DNA of 6,612 nucleotides from contig CAZVTU010000032.1 of NCBI GenBank assembly GCA_964630295.1, positions 1 to 6,612 on the forward strand, read 5' to 3'. The notes beneath the pieces are model-generated. The model ran no database searches. It had not been told where the DNA came from and was given only the letters and a program-made list of their open reading frames with translations. Origin of the DNA: CAZVTU01 sp964630295 (GTDB lineage Bacteria; Patescibacteriota; Minisyncoccia; Minisyncoccales; RBG-13-42-11). Every line of letters begins with the position of its first letter. The stretch's first letter is position 1. This document shows, piece after piece, positions 1 through 4,824 of this stretch. A program made the position numbers and the translations under genes.

Positions 1-129
1 TGGTATCTCAAAAAATTCTGGAACCGCCTCTTTGGCAGTAAAGATATTATAAGAGGACATTAAAGTCCAGCTAATTATGATGATACCGGCAATTAATAAA
101 ATCCAACCAATAACTTTTTGAAAATTCAT
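1..129 (-). CDS. Partial small membrane protein, N-terminus only
   Basis: This is the N-terminal 43 residues of a gene that continues beyond the left edge of the window. The visible protein begins MNFQKVIGWILL and has one hydrophobic segment at about residues 7-24, followed by a soluble stretch rich in acidic residues and prolines (AKEAVPEFFEIP). It is probably anchored with the C-terminal part on one face of the membrane. An in-frame ATG lies six codons upstream (145-147). I prefer the ATG at 129 because an extended -10 element (138-146) overlaps the upstream ATG, so a transcript from that promoter would begin about 2 bases before 129. No Shine-Dalgarno sequence precedes either start. The gene lies just beyond the terminator closing the neighbouring operon, so it is probably a separate unit. 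I do not recognise the family and assign no function. Confidence 0.7.
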   Translation of the reverse strand, partial: MNFQKVIGWILLIAGIIIISWTLMSSYNIFTAKEAVPEFFEIP

Positions 130-137
130 ACGATTAT

Positions 138-146
138 ATTTTACCA
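138..146 (-). promoter_or_regulatory. Candidate extended -10 promoter for the left-edge gene
   Basis: On the minus strand the sequence reads TGG-TAAAAT, an extended -10 (TGN plus a 5/6 match to TATAAT), followed by 8 bases and then the ATG at 129. I see no good -35. The expected transcription start lies about 2 bases before the ATG, so the mRNA would be essentially leaderless. The same geometry appears upstream of positions 4463 and 5561, which raises confidence in an otherwise weak site. This is inference from motif matching in AT-rich DNA. Confidence 0.4.
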
Positions 147-147
147 T

Positions 148-219
148 TAATAAAAAAGAAAAGAAGTCCTAGATCAAGACATTCGTCTGTTGTTATTTAT
201 TTTATCTAGGACTTCTTTT
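148..219 (-). terminator. Rho-independent terminator closing the seven-gene operon
   Basis: Positions 159-174 and 204-219 are perfect 16-base inverted repeats, separated by a 29-base loop. On the minus strand the stem is followed by a T-rich tract (CTTTTTTATT, within 148-158). The 5' arm overlaps the last codons and the TAG stop of the plsY gene (206-208). The large loop is unusual for an intrinsic terminator, although a small AGAC/GTCT pairing may form inside it. The stem ends in A/T pairs on both sides, so it might also work weakly in the other direction, but I see no plus-strand gene that would need it. Confidence 0.8.
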
Positions 220-928
220 GATTTTGAAGATTTTGTAGTTTGTTAATGAGTGATTGGAGCTTATCAATACTCCATCTTAGGATGTCATCAGGGAGTCGGT
301 CAAAAACAGAAGGTAGCTTTATTGATGGCTCTTCGCCTTTTATTATCCTTCGAATATTTTCCCGATGGGCCCACCAAATAAGCCCTATCATAATCAGGAT
401 TATCGGGGTAATGTAAAGGAAAATTGGTATCATTAAAATGAACATTAGGAGCCCAGCGGTAATAATCAAATTGGCAGCTGACATCTTCCGGCGAACTAAA
501 AAAAGAAAAACTATTATCCAACAAGCAAGAATGATTAAACATGTTTTCCAGCCGGTCAAAGCTAAAAGTCCACCAACAAAAACACTTACTCCTTTTCCGC
601 CTTTAAATTTCAACCAGACTGGAAAAAGATGACCTAAGAAAGCAAACAACCATGCAATACCTGCTAACCACCAATTCTGCCCCCAAAAATACATCGTCAA
701 AATTACCGGAAGAGCTCCTTTCCAAGCATCTAATCCTCCAACCAAAGCTCCGTATCTAAAACCAAGCGTTCTGCCAACATTAGTTCCACCGATATTACCA
801 CTGCCAACTTTTTGAATATCTACTCCCTTACCATATTTACTAACAATCTTTCCGAACGGAATCGATCCTAATAAATAAGACCCCAAACAAACTCCAACGA
901 TCTGAAGCCAATAATCTATAATTACCAT
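206..928 (-). CDS. plsY: Glycerol-3-phosphate acyltransferase PlsY (canonical form)
   Basis: PlsY transfers an acyl group from acyl-phosphate to the sn-1 position of glycerol-3-phosphate, making lysophosphatidate at the cytoplasmic membrane. All three family motifs are present. Motif 1 is GSGNIGGTN at residues 42-50 with Arg53, after a PlsY-type YLLGSIPFG start. Motif 2 is GHLFPVWLKFKGGKGVS at 99-115. Motif 3 is WWAHRENIRRIIKGEE at about 185-200. Several hydrophobic helices fit the multispanning fold. At 240 residues it exceeds the roughly 200 usual for PlsY, because about 35 polar, leucine-containing residues follow motif 3 and could form an amphipathic helix. The ATG at 928 is preceded by AAAGGGGGG, an imperfect Shine-Dalgarno sequence. 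It is the last gene of the operon, 44 bases after its neighbour, and its stop lies in the terminator. No plsX is visible. A second, divergent PlsY-like gene lies at 5617-6291. Confidence 0.95.
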   Translation of the reverse strand: MVIIDYWLQIVGVCLGSYLLGSIPFGKIVSKYGKGVDIQKVGSGNIGGTNVGRTLGFRYGALVGGLDAWKGALPVILTMYFWGQNWWLAGIAWLFAFLGHLFPVWLKFKGGKGVSVFVGGLLALTGWKTCLIILACWIIVFLFLVRRKMSAANLIITAGLLMFILMIPIFLYITPIILIMIGLIWWAHRENIRRIIKGEEPSIKLPSVFDRLPDDILRWSIDKLQSLINKLQNLQNQKKS

Positions 929-938
929 TTATTCGTTA

Positions 939-947
939 CCCCCCTTT
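939..947 (-). promoter_or_regulatory. Imperfect G-run ribosome binding site for plsY
   Basis: The minus strand reads AAAGGGGGG, with 10 bases before the ATG at 928. It can pair with the anti-Shine-Dalgarno sequence with one G in place of A. It is the only SD-like sequence clearly visible at a start inside the seven-gene run, so it may allow independent initiation of this last gene. Confidence 0.5.
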
Positions 948-972
948 CATCTATTTTTTGACAATGAGCTAT

Positions 973-1326
973 TTATTTTTTAATTAATTTCTCTAATTCT
1001 TCAAGTGTGTCTTCAGGTATAATTGGTCTTTCCCCTACCGGTGTTCTACCCGGGTACCGCCAGGCAGAAATTATTTTAATTCCCTTAGGTTTTTTCATTA
1101 TTACATACATCATCCAAGCTTCTGTTGGATGTTTTTTTGTTCCAGTAATTTGCATTGCCGCAATTGTTCCTGGAGCAATTCCTTCTTCTCTTCTATCGGG
1201 TTTTCTCATAATTTTCAACACTCTCTTTTCGGAAAATCTATATTGCCGCATCTTGGCTTTAGAATGCCTCGTCCAAAAAATCTTTCCTTCACTTGCAGGA
1301 AGCTTTAATAACATATCTTTAGTCAA
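973..1326 (-). CDS. Small basic protein, DUF4258-like (uncharacterised)
   Basis: This 117-residue soluble protein has no signal peptide or membrane segment. Residues 15-40 (KIFWTRHSKAKMRQYRFSE...) resemble the start of DUF4258-type proteins, which belong to the RelE-like fold group: a trHa-k-RM-like segment followed by a helix. The C-terminal half carries HPTEAW (65-70), a beta-like segment IKIISAWRYPGRTP (83-96) and an acidic tail helix. My memory is of similar unannotated proteins in Patescibacteria, but I cannot confirm this. The drawn start is TTG at 1326, with AGAGG 11 bases upstream. An ATG at 1314 (four codons in) is an equally plausible start, without an SD. A hairpin (1323-1346) covers the SD and the TTG. 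The gene lies between the SIMPL-domain gene and plsY in the same run. The function is unknown, and toxin activity is not supported by context because no antitoxin partner is visible. Confidence 0.75.
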   Translation of the reverse strand: MTKDMLLKLPASEGKIFWTRHSKAKMRQYRFSEKRVLKIMRKPDRREEGIAPGTIAAMQITGTKKHPTEAWMMYVIMKKPKGIKIISAWRYPGRTPVGERPIIPEDTLEELEKLIKK

Positions 1327-1346
1327 AGAGAATAAATCCTCTTTGA
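1323..1346 (-). promoter_or_regulatory. Hairpin over the start region of the DUF4258-like gene
   Basis: On the minus strand TCAAAGAG (1339-1346) and CTCTTTGA (1323-1330) are perfect 8-base complements separated by an 8-base loop. The upstream arm contains the AGAGG Shine-Dalgarno-like sequence, and the downstream arm contains the TTG start at 1326. No T-tract follows, so it is not an intrinsic terminator. It could modulate initiation or favour the ATG at 1314. The function is inferred from position only. Confidence 0.45.
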
Positions 1347-1376
1347 TAACTGCGTTTTTAATAAATTAAAGACTTG

Positions 1377-2153
1377 CTACTTAATTTTGTAAGTAATATG
1401 GACTGTAACTTCGATTTTATTCTCACCAGTTTCAATCGTGGGGCCTCCGCCAGCTCCACCTAAACCTTCAGCAGTTTCCTTTCCAACAAAACGTGGAACT
1501 TCCTCGCTCTCACTGAAACTGCTAATACCAACCAGCTTAACTCCTAGTTGTTCTGCTAGTTTTTCAGCCTTGATTTTAGCTTTTGTAATTGCTTCCTCCC
1601 TGGCTTGGGCTTTCAGTGCATCTTGGTTATCAATAGTCAGCTTTAAATCACTCATCTGATTGGCGCCGGAATCGGTAGCTGCCTGGATAATGGAGCCGAT
1701 CTTGGTTAAGTCCCTGATTTTTACTTGGAGTGACTGCCTTACTTCATACCCCACCAAAACTCTCTCACCAGTTGGGTAATATACGCTCTTTTCATGCCAT
1801 TCATAACGCGGATAAATGTTAAAACTGGTGGTTTTTAAATCCTTTTCCTCCACTCCTTGGTCTTTTACTGCTGCAATTACCGCATTCATTTTCTTGGTAT
1901 TCATACTCATAGCTTCTGCCACCGTCTTGGCTTCAGTTACCACGGTGGCGGTAATCAATCCCAAATCTGGTTTGGCATAAACTGTTCCCGTGTCGGAAAC
2001 GGTAATCATATTCTCCGTCTCTGTCCATTTACTTTGGATATCCAGAGCAGTGGAAACAATTATGGCTATCAAAAACAGGGTTAAAATACCGACTAAGCCA
2101 CGGCAAGAGCTACCACACCAGGAAATAATTTTTTCTTTTTGAAATTCTTCCAT
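1377..2153 (-). CDS. SIMPL-domain (DUF541) membrane-anchored protein
   Basis: This 258-residue protein has a short basic cytoplasmic N-terminus, one membrane segment at about residues 19-37 and a long outside domain. That domain matches SIMPL/DUF541: it opens with ITVSDTGTVYAKPDL (about 50-64), continues with TEAKTVAEAMSMNTKKM and LKTTSFNIYPRYEW, then GYEVRQSLQVKIRDLTKIG, and an Ala/Lys-rich helix (KAQAREEAITKAKIKAEKL) before the final beta strands. A glycine-rich loop (GLGGAGGGP) precedes the last strand. The length is normal for the family. SIMPL proteins are extracytoplasmic, form oligomers in some species and have no settled biochemical role. The ATG at 2153 has no Shine-Dalgarno sequence and lies 14 bases after the SdpI-family stop, so translation probably depends on coupling. 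Its position beside SdpI-like and two-helix membrane proteins suggests an envelope role. Confidence 0.9.
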   Translation of the reverse strand: MEEFQKEKIISWCGSSCRGLVGILTLFLIAIIVSTALDIQSKWTETENMITVSDTGTVYAKPDLGLITATVVTEAKTVAEAMSMNTKKMNAVIAAVKDQGVEEKDLKTTSFNIYPRYEWHEKSVYYPTGERVLVGYEVRQSLQVKIRDLTKIGSIIQAATDSGANQMSDLKLTIDNQDALKAQAREEAITKAKIKAEKLAEQLGVKLVGISSFSESEEVPRFVGKETAEGLGGAGGGPTIETGENKIEVTVHITYKIK

Positions 2154-2167
2154 ATTTTAAATAATCG

Positions 2168-2854
2168 TTAATTTTTTTCTTGACCTTTTAAATAGTTTCC
2201 TTCTTGATTGAAGCCGCCGATTTTCCGGAAAACAAAATAAGAATAAATTACCGGAATGAAAGCAGCCACCAGAATAGCGGTAATGACAATCGGAAAAGAA
2301 TGTTCGGGGAAGAAAAGACTGCAGAGCGCGATGAGACCGGCTACAATAAAGAACTTTCCGCCGAACTGATGGGTTTTATTCCAGACCTCTTCCGAATGAA
2401 TAGTCCAAGGGGTTCTAATGCCGACAAAATAGTTCTTTTTCATTTTAGGAATGAATATTCCAATAACAATGAACAAAAGAGAAATGGCCGGCATTATGAA
2501 ATAGTTTATGTTAAGCGCTTCTCCCAGAGCCGACCAAAGAGTATAAAGATAGAGTAAAACAAAGAAAAAAACGAGAACTGTTCTAAACCAAAAGTAAGTT
2601 GCAGTAAACTTGAGATAATTCCTTCTTAAAGGGTCAATTAAAGGAATAAAAGTCATTAAAAGATAAATGCCCAGAGTCAGACAGGGATAAAATAAAACAG
2701 TAAAGTTTTTGCTCGACCAAGCGTCAACCTCTCCTTTGATATTCCAGTGGGAAGGAACTTTATCGGGTAAGCTGGAATATAAAAAAACACTTACCAGAAT
2801 AGTGAAAACTATCAAAGAAATGGGTATTATTTCCTTTTTAGAAAACATTTTCAT
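2168..2854 (-). CDS. SdpI-family / DUF1648 polytopic membrane protein
   Basis: The 228-residue protein has about six hydrophobic segments (roughly 10-28, 50-72, 86-108, 117-135, 168-182 and 186-210). A DUF1648 signature follows the first helix: LPDKVPSHWNIKGEVDAW at 29-46. The SdpI signature follows the fourth: PKMKKNYFVGIRTPWT at 136-151, then SEEVWNKTHQFGGK at 154-167. In Bacillus subtilis, SdpI gives immunity to the SdpC toxin and signals through the SdpR repressor. Here no sdpA, sdpB, sdpC or ArsR-type regulator is visible, so toxin immunity should not be assumed. Stand-alone SdpI/DUF1648 proteins are widespread and mostly uncharacterised. The ATG at 2854 lies 3 bases after the upstream stop, with no SD, suggesting reinitiation. 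A second ATG two codons in (2848) is also possible. Confidence 0.9.
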   Translation of the reverse strand: MKMFSKKEIIPISLIVFTILVSVFLYSSLPDKVPSHWNIKGEVDAWSSKNFTVLFYPCLTLGIYLLMTFIPLIDPLRRNYLKFTATYFWFRTVLVFFFVLLYLYTLWSALGEALNINYFIMPAISLLFIVIGIFIPKMKKNYFVGIRTPWTIHSEEVWNKTHQFGGKFFIVAGLIALCSLFFPEHSFPIVITAILVAAFIPVIYSYFVFRKIGGFNQEGNYLKGQEKN

Positions 2855-2857
2855 TTT

Positions 2858-3319
2858 TTAGGTTTCTTTTTCTTTTGTCTGCCTCGTAGGTTCGCCAAAC
2901 GCTTCCTTCAAAGTTTCTTTGCGGATAAGCCGCCAGTGATAAAGATACAAAGGAAGTCCGACTAAAATCATTGCCAAATTATTAGAGGCTTCTCTTTGCC
3001 TTTTTGAGGTTAAATAATCTATTTTGCCTTGTTCTTCCTGCCAGTTTTTGTAATTCGCTAAATAATCCTTAAGAATAATTATTTCTTCTTTTGTTAATTC
3101 TTTGCTTTCTTGATATTTTTCTAATTCTGCCACTGGCATGGGCGGCTGATAACCGTAATATTTTTGCTGAATTCTTTCCGGCTCTTCGGCTTTGGTAAAA
3201 ATATACATTTTCAAGCCCATATCAATAAAGCGAACAGCCCCTGAAATTAAAAGAGCTAAACCAACTAAGGCAAAGAGATAAAGATAAATTGTTCTGATTA
3301 AACTATGTTTTTCTAACAT
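2858..3319 (-). CDS. Two-helix membrane protein with a charged central domain (uncharacterised)
   Basis: This 153-residue protein has a hydrophobic N-terminal segment at about residues 10-28, then a region that is partly helical and highly charged (about 41-110, rich in Glu, Lys and Gln). A second membrane segment follows at about 112-127, ending in LYHWRLIRKE (125-134). The N-terminal pattern SLIRTIYLYLFALVGLALLISG and the HWRLIR end resemble DUF5671-type proteins common in Patescibacteria, but this is from memory and moderate at best. The ATG at 3319 has no Shine-Dalgarno sequence. It is preceded by an exact 14-bp tandem duplication containing the stop of the HD gene, and a 3-base gap separates it from the SdpI-family gene downstream. 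The tight arrangement with SdpI and SIMPL genes suggests a membrane-associated role. No enzymatic motif is visible. Confidence 0.8.
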   Translation of the reverse strand: MLEKHSLIRTIYLYLFALVGLALLISGAVRFIDMGLKMYIFTKAEEPERIQQKYYGYQPPMPVAELEKYQESKELTKEEIIILKDYLANYKNWQEEQGKIDYLTSKRQREASNNLAMILVGLPLYLYHWRLIRKETLKEAFGEPTRQTKEKET

Positions 3320-3347
3320 ATTTTTAGTTATTAATTTTTAGTTATTA
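3320..3347. repeat. Exact 14-bp tandem duplication at a gene junction
   Basis: Positions 3320-3333 and 3334-3347 are identical (ATTTTTAGTTATTA on the plus strand). The outer copy contains the TAA stop of the HD-domain gene (3345-3347), and the inner copy touches the ATG of the next gene (3317-3319). Removing one copy would leave the stop codon and start codon intact but shorten the gap from 25 to 11 bases. It is probably a replication-slippage duplication that changed only the intergenic spacing. Confidence 0.9.
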
Positions 3348-3899
3348 AAGCCCTAAATCATTTGAAATTCTCTGCATTGCTTCGAGACCAATTTTTACAA
3401 AATCTTCTAAACTTAAATTTAAATAATCTTCGCATTTTTTTATAATTTCCCGATTAGCTCCGCGGGCAAAAGCCTTTTCTTTGAACCGGTTTAAAACATT
3501 TTCTGGTGTTAAATCAGCTATTTTCTTTGATGGTAAAACTAAAGTAGCAGCTACAATTAAACCAGTCAAAGGATCTACCACAAATAAAGCCTTCTCCATT
3601 AAAGTTTCAGGTAAAATACCATGGGCTTCATTATGAACTTTTACTGCCTGACAAATATCTTTCTCAATTCCTAATTCTTCTAGCATTTTAGCTCCTACTA
3701 AAGAATGCTGGCTCAGATCATCTTTTACTTTTTCATAATCAATGTCATGTAGAAGCCCAGATAGACCCCATTTTTCTTCGTCTTCCTGAAAATGACGAGC
3801 CAATGCTCGCATTACTGCTTCCACCGCTAAAGAATGCTTAATTAAATTTTGATTTGAAAGATTTTCTTTGAGAATTCTTAATCCTTCTTCACGAGTCAT
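3345..3899 (-). CDS. HD-domain phosphohydrolase, HD-superfamily putative hydrolase
   Basis: The 184-residue protein contains an HD metal-binding set: His22 (KHSLAVE), the His51-Asp52 pair in GLLHDIDYEK, His65 (SQHSLVGAKML), His89 in KVHNEAHG, and Asp109 in a conserved VVDPLTGLIVAATLVLPSKK segment. The tail (KAFARGANREIIKK, then LEAMQRISNDLGL) also fits the COG2316-type predicted hydrolases, whose length is about the same. HD proteins of this type usually hydrolyse phosphomonoesters or phosphodiesters of nucleotides, but this subgroup has no substrate I can name. It is cytoplasmic. The ATG at 3899 starts 3 bases after the DNA glycosylase stop, with no Shine-Dalgarno sequence, so coupled translation is likely. 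A TATAAT lies just upstream of the ATG but is badly placed for a promoter. Placement after a DNA-repair gene is compatible with a nucleotide-related role but does not prove one. Confidence 0.9.
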   Translation of the reverse strand: MTREEGLRILKENLSNQNLIKHSLAVEAVMRALARHFQEDEEKWGLSGLLHDIDYEKVKDDLSQHSLVGAKMLEELGIEKDICQAVKVHNEAHGILPETLMEKALFVVDPLTGLIVAATLVLPSKKIADLTPENVLNRFKEKAFARGANREIIKKCEDYLNLSLEDFVKIGLEAMQRISNDLGL

Positions 3900-3902
3900 A
3901 TA

Positions 3903-4463
3903 TTATATCTTATCATTTTTAAATAAAAATCTCCATTTCTTATTTGCCCAATAGGGACCGGCATAATCAATTCCTATTCTTTTGGTAGCAAGAATTTGAG
4001 AAGGTTTTACTCTCGCTCCCCTGTCTTCCAGCCAAATTCTTTTACTCTTGGTTAAATCCTCGCCATAAAATGATTTATCTAATTTTAGCCAACGACATAA
4101 TTTTCCTGGTCCGTTTGTTTGATTATTTAATAATAATTTTGAATTTGGCTCTATCGCCCTTATTAGCACGCATTCCGGCTTCCCTTCAAAATTAGTAGTG
4201 ATATTTAATTGCCAGTATATTCCGTAAACTAAATAAATATAAATACGGCCACCGCTTAAGTATTCAATTTTGTTTCGGGGAGTAATTTTGCCTCCGTAAC
4301 TATGGGCAGCCTTATCTTGGGGCCCGATATAAGCTTCTGTTTCAATGATTTTACCCACTAATTTTCTCTTTCCTAATTTCCTAACAATATATTTCCCCAA
4401 TAAATCTTTTGCTACTTTTAAAGTTGATCGAGTATAAAAATGTCTATTTAATCTTTTTCCCAT
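3903..4463 (-). CDS. mpg: DNA-3-methyladenine glycosylase, MPG/AAG family
   Basis: This monofunctional DNA glycosylase removes alkylated and deaminated purines (3-methyladenine, 7-methylguanine, hypoxanthine) to start base excision repair. The 186-residue protein has the family core: IETEAYIGPQDKAAHS (40-55), TPRN (61-64), YIYLVYG (75-81), NITT (87-90), VLIRAIEP (99-106), NGPGKLCRWL, and a C-terminal RIGIDYAGPYW...WRF. By alignment to human AAG, Glu43 matches catalytic Glu125, Tyr45 and His54 match Tyr127 and His136, Tyr80 matches intercalating Tyr162, and Asn87 matches Asn169. The key residues all appear intact. The open frame continues upstream to 4538, but those 25 codons read through the preceding terminator and promoter, so I start at the ATG at 4463. 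An extended -10 lies 10 bases upstream, implying a nearly leaderless mRNA. It is the first gene of the seven-gene run. Confidence 0.95.
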   Translation of the reverse strand: MGKRLNRHFYTRSTLKVAKDLLGKYIVRKLGKRKLVGKIIETEAYIGPQDKAAHSYGGKITPRNKIEYLSGGRIYIYLVYGIYWQLNITTNFEGKPECVLIRAIEPNSKLLLNNQTNGPGKLCRWLKLDKSFYGEDLTKSKRIWLEDRGARVKPSQILATKRIGIDYAGPYWANKKWRFLFKNDKI

Positions 4464-4473
4464 AATATTCTTT

Positions 4474-4482
4474 ATTATATCA
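4474..4482 (-). promoter_or_regulatory. Extended -10 promoter for the seven-gene operon
   Basis: The minus strand reads TGA-TATAAT, a perfect extended -10. No convincing -35 exists at 16-18 bases, where the upstream terminator tail lies. The predicted transcription start is about 4 bases before the ATG at 4463, leaving no room for a Shine-Dalgarno sequence. The position between a strong terminator and an ATG, and the consensus hexamer, support a real promoter. The leaderless outcome is inferred. Confidence 0.65.
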
Positions 4483-4494
4483 TCTTTCCCAACC

Positions 4495-4536
4495 AAAAAG
4501 GCACGACCCGAGGTCTGAAACATATTAGGCCGTGCC
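4495..4536 (-). terminator. Rho-independent terminator of the 78-residue protein gene
   Basis: On the minus strand GGCACGGCCT (4527-4536) pairs with GGGTCGTGCC (4500-4509), with two G-T wobbles, giving a 10-bp GC-rich stem, a 17-base loop and an immediate TTTTT tail (4495-4499). The first arm encodes the final residues Gly-Thr-Ala and reaches into the stop codon, a compact arrangement that ends transcription directly at the end of translation. It separates this gene from the mpg operon. Confidence 0.92.
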
Positions 4537-4761
4537 AAGAGGAAGTTTTCCTTGTAAAGATTCCCGATGGATTCTTTTGGCTTCTTCTATCGCTCGCGCC
4601 TTTGCTCGTCTTCCGTGTTCCAATAATGAACGATAGACATTTGGATCTAATCTCGAACCGTGGAACTTATAGCCGATTTCTTGGACCCAAGGAGTACGGT
4701 TAAGTGGAAGGTAATAAAATTCAAAAGGTCCATCAGGAATTCTTATACTTTTGACTTCCAA
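4525..4761 (-). CDS. Small basic protein of unknown function with strong expression signals
   Basis: I do not recognise this 78-residue protein. The first 39 residues are beta- or loop-like and aromatic-rich (PFEFYYLPLNRTPW at 12-25, GYKFHGSRLDP at 30-40). Residues 41-69 form a likely amphipathic helix with many Arg and Lys alternating with Glu (LLEHGRRAKARAIEEAKRIHRE). There is no cysteine, signal peptide or membrane segment. The net charge is positive, so nucleic-acid or ribosome contact is conceivable but unproven. The start is TTG: a stop codon lies two codons upstream and there is no internal Met, so no ATG alternative exists. A perfect AGGAGGTG Shine-Dalgarno sequence sits 4 bases before the TTG. 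A near-consensus promoter and a tight terminator make this a self-contained unit of about 290 bases. The evidence for a real, well-expressed gene is strong although the function is unknown. Confidence 0.88.
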   Translation of the reverse strand: MEVKSIRIPDGPFEFYYLPLNRTPWVQEIGYKFHGSRLDPNVYRSLLEHGRRAKARAIEEAKRIHRESLQGKLPLGTA

Positions 4762-4765
4762 TTTT

Positions 4766-4773
4766 CACCTCCT
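4766..4773 (-). promoter_or_regulatory. Perfect Shine-Dalgarno sequence deciding the TTG start
   Basis: The minus strand reads AGGAGGTG, complementary to the 16S rRNA 3' end, with 4 bases before the TTG at 4761. The site fixes the start codon, since the frame has a TGA two codons upstream and no downstream Met. Confidence 0.92.
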
Positions 4774-4788
4774 CTTTTTATTACTTAA

Positions 4789-4817
4789 ATTATACCAATA
4801 AAATGTTAAAAAGTCAA
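4789..4817 (-). promoter_or_regulatory. Near-consensus sigma-70-type promoter
   Basis: The -35 TTGACT (4812-4817, 5/6 match) and -10 TATAAT (4789-4794, 6/6) are separated by exactly 17 bases, and the -10 is also extended (TGG before TATAAT). The expected transcription start is near 4782, giving a leader of about 21 bases that contains the Shine-Dalgarno sequence. It is the strongest promoter visible in the window and begins 8 bases beyond the nitroreductase stop codon. I see no clear operator repeat around it. Confidence 0.92.
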
Positions 4818-4824
4818 CCTCGTA

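Noticed and set aside
130..147. Upstream in-frame ATG at 147 for the left-edge membrane protein
   Set aside because: It lies within the predicted promoter (138-146) and has no Shine-Dalgarno sequence. The ATG at 129 fits the shared promoter spacing better, although 147 cannot be excluded if read-through transcripts dominate.
300..632. Overlapping open frames inside the plsY gene (minus 300-542, plus 438-632)
   Set aside because: They have no family features and mirror the composition of the well-supported PlsY coding strand. The same applies to plus-strand frames at 1007-1369, 1438-1659, 1857-2084, 2204-2557, 5748-5963, 5999-6226 and 6171-6359.
1323..1346. Hairpin as a terminator after the SIMPL-domain gene
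   Set aside because: No T-tract follows the stem and the stem is AT-rich and short. The position over a start codon suits a translational role better.
2168..2854. Toxin immunity system (Sdp-like)
   Set aside because: Only an SdpI-family protein is present. No sdpA, sdpB, sdpC or sdpR-like gene is seen, and stand-alone family members are common.
3900..3911. TATAAT just upstream of the HD-domain gene as a promoter
   Set aside because: The hexamer ends 2 bases before the ATG, so transcription would start inside the coding region, and there is no TGN extension or -35. It arises from AT-rich stop-codon sequence.
4464..4538. N-terminal extension of the DNA glycosylase frame to an ATG at 4538
   Set aside because: The 25 extra codons run through the terminator stem and tail of the previous gene and through the extended -10. 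They do not fit the family N-terminus, so the start at 4463 is preferred.
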